Shown piece after piece: positions 9,339 through 15,196 of a stretch of 15,196 nucleotides of DNA (position 1 is its first letter; every line of letters starts with the position of its first letter). Below the pieces are notes generated by a model. It ran no database searches and was not told the origin of the DNA. It saw only the letters and a list, made by a program, of their open reading frames with translations. Source of the DNA: Oxalobacteraceae bacterium (GTDB lineage: Bacteria; Pseudomonadota; Gammaproteobacteria; Burkholderiales; Burkholderiaceae_D). The stretch lies in contig JAIXQV010000214.1 of the NCBI GenBank assembly GCA_027485535.1, forward strand, positions 1 through 15,196. The letters are read 5' to 3'. The position numbers and the translations under genes were made by a program.

Positions 9339-10889
9339 TTACTCGTAGCGCTTACGATGGCGTGGTTCTACGCGTCGCGTATCACGCCGATCGGCAATCT
9401 CGACGCGGGTGCGCTTGCTGACTTGTCGCTTGGCCGCTGGCGAGTCTTCGCGAGTCGAGGCGACAGCCACGCGCGACTTGCCGCGCTTGTCGGGACGCAC
9501 CTGTAGCTTCAACTCTTGTCCCGGCTTCAAACGATCATTTTTCAGATCATTCCACTCACGGACTTCGGCCACAGTCACCTTGTAGCGCGTTGCGATGCTA
9601 TCCACCGTATCGCGCTTGCCGGCACGCACTTTGATTCTCTTGCGTGGTGGCTCATCGGGTGCAACTGCAAGGGTCGCATTGTCGGCAAGATCTTGTCCGA
9701 TGTCTTTGCCGGATTCACTGGCGGGTTTCGGCACCAGCACCACCGAGCCCATTGTCGGGTGCATGTTGGGCGGTATGGCATTCGCCTCACGGATCACGGC
9801 GGGCGTGGTCTTGAATCGGGTAGCAATGGTTTCAATCCGCTCGCGCGCCGCAGTCACCTTGTGCGCCGTCCAGCTCGATAACGCATGGGACCACTTCGAC
9901 AGGTTTTCCTTGAATTTTTCGGCATTGATCTGCGGCAGCAGAATACGAGTATTGGGGCTGCCGGTGATCACTGGCTTATTGAACTGCGGGTTCAAGGCCT
10001 TGAATTCTTCCATCGGAATCTCGGCCAGCTGAGCGGCGAGCTTGACGTCGATATCGCGTGTTTTATTGATCGAGACAAAGTAGGGTTGGTTTTCAACGAC
10101 GGGCAGCGCCAGTCCATACTGTGCCGGTGCTGAAACCAGATTCTTGACCGCTTGCAGCTTGGGGTAGTAGTTGCGGGTCTCGGCAGGCATGTAGGCCGAC
10201 AAGCTGTTGTAGTCGGTATTGCGTCCAGCCGCTTGTGCTTTGGCGATGGCGCGCGAGACTGAACCCTCGCCCCAGTTGTAGGCCGCTAACGCTAGCTGCC
10301 AGTCGCCGAACATCCCGTACAGCCTCTGCAGATAGTTGAGCGCCGCATCCGTCGACGCGATGACGTCGCGTCGTTCGTCGCGGAAGATATTCTGCTTCAG
10401 GTTGTAATCACGTCCGGTGCTCGGGATGAACTGCCACATACCGGCAGCCTTTGCACTGGAATAGGCTTGCGGATTGAAAGCGGACTCGATGAAGGGCAGC
10501 AGCGCCAGTTCCATCGGCATACCGCGCCGTTCAAGTTCCTGAACTACATGGAACAGATAACGCGAGGCACGCTGCGTGGTGCGCTGAATATATTCCGGCC
10601 GCGAGCTGTACCAGGTGACATGAGTGGCTACTAGCGGATTATTCAGATCCGGAACCGCAAAGCCCTTGCGGATGCGATCCCAGACATCAAAGCTGGTGAC
10701 GGTGACGTCATCGTAGGTGGCATCGACCTCGGCATTGCCGAGTCGCGGGCCGTCGGCGGAACGCGTTTCCCGGGATTCCACCGCTTGGTTCGAGGGTTCG
10801 ACGCTAAGATCGATCGCATAGGCGGTGGGAAGTGCCTGAGCGGCCAGCAGTGCTGCGAGGGTCAGCCGGCGAAATTGGGTGTGCTGCAT
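9339..10889 (-). CDS. mltD: Lytic murein transglycosylase, MltD type, with two LysM-like domains
   Basis: Cleaves the MurNAc-GlcNAc bond of peptidoglycan to give 1,6-anhydro-muropeptides. From the ATG at 10889 it has 516 residues. A signal peptide (Arg7-Arg8, hydrophobic core 9-20) ends in AYA (23-25). The SLT domain covers about 90-260, with catalytic Glu135 in LPFIESAFNP, then AAGMWQFIPSTGR (148-160) and AAYNWGEGSV (202-211), close to E. coli MltD. LysM-like regions lie at about 342-388 and 417-464; the second is the better match. A strongly basic tail of about 50 residues (465-516) ends the protein. Unlike E. coli MltD, a lipoprotein, there is no lipobox cysteine. A longer frame from TTG at 10949 is rejected because that codon lies inside the predicted -10 box. 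No clear ribosome site precedes 10889. It follows gloB on the same strand after 221 bp, with its own promoter. Confidence 0.93.
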   Translation of the reverse strand: MQHTQFRRLTLAALLAAQALPTAYAIDLSVEPSNQAVESRETRSADGPRLGNAEVDATYDDVTVTSFDVWDRIRKGFAVPDLNNPLVATHVTWYSSRPEYIQRTTQRASRYLFHVVQELERRGMPMELALLPFIESAFNPQAYSSAKAAGMWQFIPSTGRDYNLKQNIFRDERRDVIASTDAALNYLQRLYGMFGDWQLALAAYNWGEGSVSRAIAKAQAAGRNTDYNSLSAYMPAETRNYYPKLQAVKNLVSAPAQYGLALPVVENQPYFVSINKTRDIDVKLAAQLAEIPMEEFKALNPQFNKPVITGSPNTRILLPQINAEKFKENLSKWSHALSSWTAHKVTAARERIETIATRFKTTPAVIREANAIPPNMHPTMGSVVLVPKPASESGKDIGQDLADNATLAVAPDEPPRKRIKVRAGKRDTVDSIATRYKVTVAEVREWNDLKNDRLKPGQELKLQVRPDKRGKSRVAVASTREDSPAAKRQVSKRTRVEIADRRDTRRVEPRHRKRYE

Positions 10890-10948
10890 GGGGTATTTGA
10901 GCGCATCAGGCCTCTGATTGAGCCGATCGCGCGAGTGAAGTTGCCGCA

Positions 10949-10977
10949 AGTGTAAGAACCGGGGGTGATGCCGTCAA
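10949..10977 (-). promoter_or_regulatory. Sigma70-type promoter of mltD
   Basis: Read leftward: -35 TTGACG (10972-10977), a 17-base spacer, and -10 TACACT (10949-10954). The predicted start is near 10942, giving a leader of about 53 bases before the ATG at 10889. This is among the best promoter matches in the window. It supports separate transcription of mltD from gloB. Confidence 0.65.
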
Positions 10978-11021
10978 GAAAAAGTTGCCATTTTGCGGCA
11001 GCGAGGTGTGGGGCGTAGTCG

Positions 11022-11037
11022 CCCTTGTCCTCAAGGG
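11022..11037. other. Small perfect hairpin in the gloB-mltD gap
   Basis: CCCTTG and CAAGGG form a 6-bp stem with a 4-base loop, about 75 bases after the gloB stop and about 45 bases upstream of the mltD -35. There is no T tract on either strand, so it is not a standard terminator. Nothing else was recognised in the 221-bp gap. Confidence 0.25.
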
Positions 11038-11110
11038 ATGTCCGCACCCGTTATCGCATCGGCCAGTTGATCGGCCCTTGGCATCGGAATTTCCGAAGCG
11101 GATAGGCGGC

Positions 11111-11899
11111 TTAACGAAAGCCGTTTTTCCATTCTCTCAGCGCGGCGAATGAGGCGATCGGATCGTCGTTCGCCACCCGACCGGTTGCTCGAAGGGTGCG
11201 CAGTACCGAAGGCTCGCGGTAGCGCAGGAAGGGATTGGTGCGCTTCTCGAGGCCGATGGTGGAGGGCACGGTAGATTCACCACGCGCACGTTGCTGCTCT
11301 ACTTGCGCGAATCTGGCGGCAAGATCTGCATTGTCGGGTTCTGCCGCCACCGCAAATCGCAAATTCGATAGCGTGTACTCATGCGCGCAATACACCAGGG
11401 TATCGTCAGGGAGCGCGGCGAGTTTGGCCAGCGATTGCGTCATCTGCCCCGGCGTTCCCTCGAACAGGCGCCCACATCCACCGGCGAACAGCGTATCACC
11501 GCAAAATAGCCAGTTCTGCGCATCAGCAACATAGGCAATATGGCCGGCCGTATGACCCGGTACATCGAGCACCTTGAGCCGCAAGGCGGGTGAGGGCAGA
11601 TCGACAACATCGTCTTCATGCAGCGGACGCGAAATACCAGGAATTTTCTCGCCCGCTGGTCCGAATACCGGTACTGACCAGTTCGAAAGAAGTTCTGCGA
11701 CGCCACCTGCATGGTCGGCGTGATGGTGAGTGAGTAGAATAGCGGTCAGTTTCAAGCCACGTGAACGCAATGCATCTTCGATCGGCGCGGCATCACCGGG
11801 ATCAACGACCGCAGCATGCTGCTGGTCATGAATTAGCCAGAGATAGTTGTCGGCGAATGCCGGTATCGCAGTAACTTGCAGGGATGGTGGCGTAGACAT
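11111..11899 (-). CDS. gloB: Hydroxyacylglutathione hydrolase (glyoxalase II)
   Basis: Hydrolyses S-lactoylglutathione to D-lactate and glutathione, the second step of methylglyoxal detoxification; cytosolic, two-metal enzyme of the metallo-beta-lactamase fold. From the ATG at 11899 it has 262 residues. Metal ligands are complete: THHHADH (57-63, giving His58, His60, Asp62 and His63), His116 in VPGHTAGH, Asp135 in FCGDTLF, and His173 in YCAHEYT. The C-terminal glyoxalase II domain follows, with the Lys/Arg-rich substrate-binding segment GLEKRTNPFLR (216-226). The family-specific NYLWLI near the start is present. ATG codons lie at 11905 and 11899; the second was chosen because GGA lies 9 bases before it. 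Its 5' end abuts that of the divergent methyltransferase gene. In E. coli gloB also sits beside mltD. Confidence 0.96.
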   Translation of the reverse strand: MSTPPSLQVTAIPAFADNYLWLIHDQQHAAVVDPGDAAPIEDALRSRGLKLTAILLTHHHADHAGGVAELLSNWSVPVFGPAGEKIPGISRPLHEDDVVDLPSPALRLKVLDVPGHTAGHIAYVADAQNWLFCGDTLFAGGCGRLFEGTPGQMTQSLAKLAALPDDTLVYCAHEYTLSNLRFAVAAEPDNADLAARFAQVEQQRARGESTVPSTIGLEKRTNPFLRYREPSVLRTLRATGRVANDDPIASFAALREWKNGFR

Positions 11900-11903
11900 C
11901 AGC

Positions 11904-12689
11904 ATGAATCCAGACGCTTTATATAGGCCGATTATATCGCTCGCTCCCTGGTTAGATACGCCAGCGGGTGCCTATGCCCATGCGTGGGAGCAGTCGAGGC
12001 TGAATGAATTGACGGCCGATATCTTTGGCTACAACGCCGTACAGATCGGCTTGCCCATGTTTGACACACTGGCGGCTAATCGAATGCCGAACCGCTGGAT
12101 CACCGATTCCCACTTGCCCGCCGACGCTGTCAGCGCAGAGCGCCAGGTGGTCGTGGTGCATGACTTCACCGAGTTACCGTTTGCGACGCAAAGCCTCGAC
12201 CTAGTGGTGATGCCGCATGTGCTCGAGTTTTCCGCAGAGCCGCATCAAGTGCTGCGTGAGGTTGAGCGCGTGCTGATACCGGAGGGGCAGGTCATTATTT
12301 GTGGCTTCAATCCCGTCAGTATGTGGGGCGCACGTCAGTCGGTGGGACGGATGACGGGCGCGCACTTTCTGCCACTGCATGGTGAGTTCATCAGTGTGCC
12401 GCGCTTGAAAGACTGGTTGAAGCTTTTGAATATGGAAATCAATCGTGGCCACTTCGGCTGTTACGCGCCACCATGCGCGACTGAAAAATGGTTGGGCCGC
12501 TTTTCTTTCCTGGAAAAGGCGGGTAATCGTTGGTGGCCCTATCTGGGTGCGCTTTATATTGTGCAGGCGATCAAACGAGTACAAGGCATGCGCTTGATTG
12601 GTCCGGCATGGGATAAAAAACGTTCGGTTGTTCCGAGCGCAATGCCGGTGACGAATCGCATGAAAAAACAAAGAGATCAGAATGGATAG
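11904..12689 (+). CDS. YafS-like class I SAM-dependent methyltransferase-fold protein, function unknown
   Basis: Resembles E. coli YafS, which has the same position between gloB and rnhA and no role that I know. The protein has 261 residues. The region 91-136 looks like the second half of a Methyltransf_11 domain: LPFATQSLDLVVMPHVLEF, then EVERVLIPEGQVIICGFNP. However, the glycine-rich SAM-binding motif I (GxGxG) is missing; the expected place reads QIGLPMFD (47-54). The C-terminal part (about 160-225) has WLKLLNMEI and several aromatic residues, and the tail is basic. No signal peptide or clear membrane span is seen. The start was taken at 11904 because the N-terminus PWLDTPAGAYAHAWEQ looks like the family start; the upstream ATG at 11847 lies in gloB. 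The ribosome site is weak. The 3' end overlaps rnhA by 8 bases, so the two are probably co-transcribed. It may be a working atypical methyltransferase or a non-catalytic relative. Confidence 0.85.
   Translation: MNPDALYRPIISLAPWLDTPAGAYAHAWEQSRLNELTADIFGYNAVQIGLPMFDTLAANRMPNRWITDSHLPADAVSAERQVVVVHDFTELPFATQSLDLVVMPHVLEFSAEPHQVLREVERVLIPEGQVIICGFNPVSMWGARQSVGRMTGAHFLPLHGEFISVPRLKDWLKLLNMEINRGHFGCYAPPCATEKWLGRFSFLEKAGNRWWPYLGALYIVQAIKRVQGMRLIGPAWDKKRSVVPSAMPVTNRMKKQRDQNG
11931..11936 (-). promoter_or_regulatory. Perfect -10 hexamer upstream of gloB
   Basis: TATAAT on the minus strand, 31 bases before the gloB ATG at 11899, inside the first codons of the methyltransferase gene. The -35 at a 17-base spacing (GTATCT) is poor. 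If used, the leader would be about 25 bases. No equally good promoter was found for the rightward gene. Confidence 0.35.
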
Positions 12690-13170
12690 CGTTGAAATTT
12701 TTACGGATGGCGCGTGCAAGGGTAACCCTGGCCCAGGTGGTTGGGGTGCCTGGATTATTCATGGCAATCTCGAGCAATGGATAGCAGCGGGCAGACCGGA
12801 AGCAAAAACCAAGTCATTGTTTGGTGGTGAGATGGCGACCACTAACAATCGTATGGAGTTACTTGCGGTGATTGAGGCGTTGAACGCACTGAAGCGTCCC
12901 TGTGAAGTCATGGTTCATACCGATAGCCAGTATGTACACAAAGGCATCAGTGAGTGGTTAGCGGGTTGGAAAGCGAAAGGTTGGAAGACTGCGAGCAAAG
13001 CGCCCGTTAAAAATGTCGATCTGTGGCAGGCACTCGACGAGGCCAGATTGCGTCACCAGATAGAATGGCGTTGGATCAAAGGACACGCGGGTCACGAGGG
13101 AAATGAAATGGCCGATGAGCTCGCTAACCGTGGTGTCGAATATGCGCGCGGAAATGCGCGTGTTGCCTGA
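12682..13170 (+). CDS. rnhA: Ribonuclease HI
   Basis: Cleaves the RNA strand of RNA-DNA hybrids; removes R-loops and primers; cytosolic, Mg-dependent. It has 162 residues. The active site is complete: Asp9 in IFTDGACKGNPGPGG, Glu59 in TTNNRMEL, Asp81 in HTDSQYV, His135 in IKGHAGHEGN, and Asp145 in NEMADELA. The basic protrusion for hybrid binding is present (WLAGWKAKGWKTASKAPVKNVD region, 92-113). Compared with E. coli RNase HI (Glu48), an insert of about 12 residues lies between the early strands (about 31-48). The ATG at 12682 overlaps the end of the methyltransferase gene by 8 bases, with AGAG about 7 bases upstream. dnaQ follows in the same direction after 17 bases; in E. coli the two are divergent. 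Confidence 0.98.
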   Translation: MDSVEIFTDGACKGNPGPGGWGAWIIHGNLEQWIAAGRPEAKTKSLFGGEMATTNNRMELLAVIEALNALKRPCEVMVHTDSQYVHKGISEWLAGWKAKGWKTASKAPVKNVDLWQALDEARLRHQIEWRWIKGHAGHEGNEMADELANRGVEYARGNARVA

Positions 13171-13187
13171 GCTCGCTTTATTTATCA

Positions 13188-13904
13188 ATGACATCCATGC
13201 GACAGATTATTCTTGACACTGAGACGACCGGACTGAACCCCAGAAGCGGCGACCGCATCATTGAAATCGGTTGCGTTGAGATGGTGAATCGCCGTCTCAC
13301 CGGAAACAACTTTCACTACTACATCAACCCGGAACGCGACTCCGACCCCGGTGCTCTGGCAGTACACGGCTTGACTACTGAATTCCTCAGCGACAAGCCG
13401 AAGTTTGCAGATATCGCCGACACCTTGTGCGAGTTTGTGCGTGATGCCGAGATCATTATTCACAACGCCCCGTTTGATGTCGGCTTTCTGGATGCAGAGT
13501 TCGAACGAGTCGGTAAATCAAATTTTGCCGCGCAGGTGCGGCAGGTGATTGATACGCTGGTACAGGCCAAAGAACTCTTCCCCGGTAAGCGTAATTCACT
13601 CGACGCATTATGCGAGCGCTACGGCGTTTCGAATGCGCACCGCACCTTGCATGGCGCCTTACTCGATGCCGAGCTGCTGGCCGAGGTGTATCTCGCCATG
13701 ACCCGTGGTCAAGATAGCCTGGGCATGGATTTGCAGGCGGGTGCTGACGGCGATGATGTCAATGGTGTAGGGATTGCGATTGCCGACATTCTGATGCTGC
13801 CGCCGACCGCCGATGAGCTCGCCGAGCACGAGGCCTTGTTACAGACGCTGGATAAGGAAGCGAAGGGCGCTTGCCTATGGCGGCAGCTGGGGGCGGCCAG
13901 CTGA
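13188..13904 (+). CDS. dnaQ: DNA polymerase III epsilon subunit, 3'-5' proofreading exonuclease
   Basis: Removes mismatched bases during replication; binds the alpha and theta subunits of the Pol III core. It has 238 residues (E. coli, 243). The DEDDh exonuclease fold is complete: Asp10 and Glu12 in LDTETTG (ExoI), Asp97 in HNAPFDVGF (ExoII), His155 and Asp160 in HRTLHGALLDAELLAEVYLAM (ExoIII), the last being almost the same as in E. coli. A flexible linker with Gly and Asp (about 180-195) leads to the C-terminal alpha-binding tail, ending with ACLWRQL, like the CLW of E. coli. ATG codons lie at 13188 and 13197; neither has a clear ribosome site, and the second (MRQIILDTE) may be the real start. 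It is 17 bases after rnhA, which fits translation from a shared transcript. A tRNA promoter starts right after the stop. Confidence 0.97.
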   Translation: MTSMRQIILDTETTGLNPRSGDRIIEIGCVEMVNRRLTGNNFHYYINPERDSDPGALAVHGLTTEFLSDKPKFADIADTLCEFVRDAEIIIHNAPFDVGFLDAEFERVGKSNFAAQVRQVIDTLVQAKELFPGKRNSLDALCERYGVSNAHRTLHGALLDAELLAEVYLAMTRGQDSLGMDLQAGADGDDVNGVGIAIADILMLPPTADELAEHEALLQTLDKEAKGACLWRQLGAAS

Positions 13905-13906
13905 AG

Positions 13907-13935
13907 TTGATGGCGCAGTCTTGCTATGCGATAAT
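13907..13935 (+). promoter_or_regulatory. Promoter of tRNA-Val
   Basis: -35 TTGATG (13907-13912), a 17-base spacer, and -10 GATAAT (13930-13935). A G/C-rich discriminator (CGCGCCCC) follows, typical of stable-RNA promoters under stringent control. The -35 begins two bases after the dnaQ stop codon. The predicted start is about 5 bases before the tRNA. Confidence 0.7.
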
Positions 13936-13946
13936 TCGCGCCCCTC

Positions 13947-14021
13947 GGGAGGTTAGCTCAGGGGTAGAGCGATCGCCTCACACGCGATAGGTCGCTGGTT
14001 CGAAGCCAGCACTTCCCACCA
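13947..14021 (+). tRNA. tRNA-Val, anticodon CAC
   Basis: A full cloverleaf can be drawn over 75 bases, including an encoded CCA end. Acceptor GGGAGGT (13947-13953) pairs with ACTTCCC (14011-14017), with one G·U pair. The D stem is GCTC/GAGC. The anticodon stem is ATCGC (13972-13976) with GCGAT (13984-13988), around the loop CTCACAC; the anticodon CAC is at 13979-13981 and reads GTG. The T stem is GCTGG/CCAGC with loop TTCGAAG. The discriminator is A, as expected for valine tRNA. It has its own promoter and terminator, so it is a single-gene unit. E. coli has no CAC valine tRNA and has aspV after dnaQ. Confidence 0.97.
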
Positions 14022-14029
14022 GAACTTTG

Positions 14030-14057
14030 AAAGCCGGCCCACCGTGGTCGGCTTTTT
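14030..14057 (+). terminator. Rho-independent terminator of tRNA-Val
   Basis: The stem AAAGCCGGCC / GGTCGGCTTT (10 bp, one G·U pair in plus-strand RNA) with loop CACCGT is followed by a run of five T residues (three of them in the stem). It starts 9 bases after the tRNA CCA. On the minus strand the same stem has an A·C mismatch and only three T residues, so it favours the rightward direction. It ends 11 bases before the ygiQ stop. Confidence 0.9.
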
Positions 14058-14068
14058 CATATGTCCGC

Positions 14069-15196
14069 TTACGGTGTCCGCTTGCGCTGTATCGCCGCAC
14101 CCGGGCGCAACTTCTTCTGTCCGAACCGTTTTGCCAATGTCTTCAGTGGCGGGGTTTCTGCGCTGCGAGTACGCCTGGTCATCATCGCGGGCGTATCTGA
14201 GCGTGGCACCAGATGTTGAGGACCATTACCAATCAGCTCGGCGCGACCCATACGGCGTAGGCCATCGCGCAGAGTTTCCCAGTTGTTTGGGTCGTGATAC
14301 CGCAGCAACGCTTTATGAAAGCGACGAATTTTCGCAGTGCGCGGTGTTTCTACGGTTTCGGAATCGCGGGCAATCTTGCGTAGCGGGTTCTTGCGCGTGT
14401 GATACATCGCAGTCGCCATCGCCAGCGGCGTCGGCAAAAATGATTGCACCTGATCGAGCCGGAAATCATTTTGCTTCAACCAAATCGCAATATTCACCAT
14501 ATCTTCGTCGGTGGTGCCGGGGTGGGCCGCGATGAAGTAGGGAATCAGGTACTGTTCCTTGCCCGCTTCCTTCGAGTACTTATCGAACAATTCTTTGAAC
14601 CGATAGTACGAGCCCATGCCGGGCTTCATCATTTTCGAGAGCGGGCCTTCCTCAGAATGCTCGGGGGCGATTTTCAGCAAGCCGCCGACATGATGCGTCG
14701 CCAGTTCTTTTACATACTCGGGTGAGCGTACCGCCAGGTCATAGCGTAAGCCGGAGCTGACCAGAATTTTCTTCACGCCTTTGATCGCGCGCGCGCGGCG
14801 GTACAGCTGCACCAGCTTGCCGTGATCCGTATTCAAATTGCTGCAAATCGTTGGATAGACACAAGACAGTCGTCGACAACTTTGCTCGATGCTTGGGTCT
14901 TTACAGCCGAGGCGGTACATGTTCGCGGTTGGTCCACCGAGGTCAGAGATGGTGCCGGTAAATCCTTTGGTCTTGTCGCGAATCAGTTCAATCTCGCGCA
15001 AGATAGAAGGTTCGGAGCGACTTTGAATGATGCGGCCCTCGTGCTCGGTGATGGAGCAGAAGGTACAGCCACCAAAGCAGCCGCGCATGATATTCACCGA
15101 AAAGCGAATCATGTCCCATGCAGGGATTTTTGCATCACCATAGGCAGGATGCGGCGCACGTGCATAGGGCAGGTCATACACATGATCCATCTCTTC
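14069..15196 (-). CDS. ygiQ: YgiQ-family radical SAM protein, 5' part outside the window
   Basis: Member of the UPF0313 (YgiQ) radical SAM family, whose substrate is not known to me. The frame enters from the right edge and 375 codons are visible, about the C-terminal half of a protein of roughly 740 residues in E. coli. Counting from the Met codon at 15190, the [4Fe-4S]-SAM motif CFGGCTFC is at residues 38-45 (Cys38, Cys42, Cys45). Conserved YgiQ stretches follow: TEHEGRIIQSRSE (48-60), SDLGGPTANMYRLGCKDP (82-99), CRRLSCVYP, LATHHVGGLLKIAPEH, and GKEQYLIPYFIAAHPGT. After about residue 325 the sequence becomes a divergent basic tail. The Met at 15190 is internal, since two more codons lie before it and family members extend far upstream. 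It converges on the tRNA-Val terminator; no strong terminator of its own is seen. Confidence 0.95.
   Translation of the reverse strand, partial: EEMDHVYDLPYARAPHPAYGDAKIPAWDMIRFSVNIMRGCFGGCTFCSITEHEGRIIQSRSEPSILREIELIRDKTKGFTGTISDLGGPTANMYRLGCKDPSIEQSCRRLSCVYPTICSNLNTDHGKLVQLYRRARAIKGVKKILVSSGLRYDLAVRSPEYVKELATHHVGGLLKIAPEHSEEGPLSKMMKPGMGSYYRFKELFDKYSKEAGKEQYLIPYFIAAHPGTTDEDMVNIAIWLKQNDFRLDQVQSFLPTPLAMATAMYHTRKNPLRKIARDSETVETPRTAKIRRFHKALLRYHDPNNWETLRDGLRRMGRAELIGNGPQHLVPRSDTPAMMTRRTRSAETPPLKTLAKRFGQKKLRPGAAIQRKRTP

Noticed and set aside
11022..11037. Terminator for gloB
   Set aside because: The hairpin lacks a T tract on either strand; it is listed only as a small inverted repeat.
12201..12719. 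172-codon minus-strand frame opposite the methyltransferase gene
   Set aside because: It is the shadow of a gene with clear family similarity, and its translation resembles nothing I know.
13947..14068. tRNA-Val as an integration site for a mobile element
   Set aside because: No integrase, no repeat of the tRNA 3' end, and ordinary ygiQ coding sequence starts 11 bases after the terminator.
14044..14535. 163-codon plus-strand frame opposite ygiQ
   Set aside because: It begins inside the tRNA terminator and is antisense to conserved YgiQ codons.

Overview
The window reads as ordinary chromosomal DNA of a betaproteobacterium, most likely of the Burkholderiales. This is inferred from protein similarity judged by eye and from the gene order fabI - yejABEF - mltD - gloB - methyltransferase - rnhA - dnaQ - tRNA-Val. 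G+C looks moderate. No phage, transposon, integrase, CRISPR array or toxin gene was seen, and every long gene belongs to a recognisable family. Coding density is high. Two genes are cut by the window edges: selD at the left and a ygiQ-type radical SAM gene at the right.

Left block (1-3757), all minus strand, transcribed right to left: fabI (fatty acid synthesis), a 382-bp gap rich in RNA hairpins, an rhlE-type DEAD-box RNA helicase with a strong intrinsic terminator behind it, then selD (selenophosphate synthesis). fabI has a recognisable sigma70-type promoter.

Middle block (3758-9309), plus strand: a complete, tightly packed yejA-yejB-yejE-yejF operon for a peptide-type ABC importer (periplasmic binding protein, two permeases, fused double ATPase). 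The yejB/yejE and yejE/yejF junctions are 4-base ATGA overlaps, which suggests translational coupling. It converges on mltD.

Right block (9339-14057): mltD and gloB run leftward. A YafS-like methyltransferase-fold gene, rnhA, dnaQ and tRNA-Val(CAC) run rightward. The 5' ends of gloB and the methyltransferase gene abut, with about 4 bp or less between start codons. This block matches the enteric order mltD - gloB - yafS - rnhA/dnaQ - tRNA, with a different tRNA and rnhA/dnaQ in the same direction. tRNA-Val has its own promoter and terminator. ygiQ converges on it from the right.

I found no convincing new system. The points most worth a second look are the structured leader, with a possible 39-codon upstream ORF, before the RNA helicase; the methyltransferase-fold protein that lacks the usual glycine-rich SAM motif; the abutting divergent starts of gloB and that gene; and the closeness of a Yej importer to a lytic transglycosylase, which may point to muropeptide recycling.
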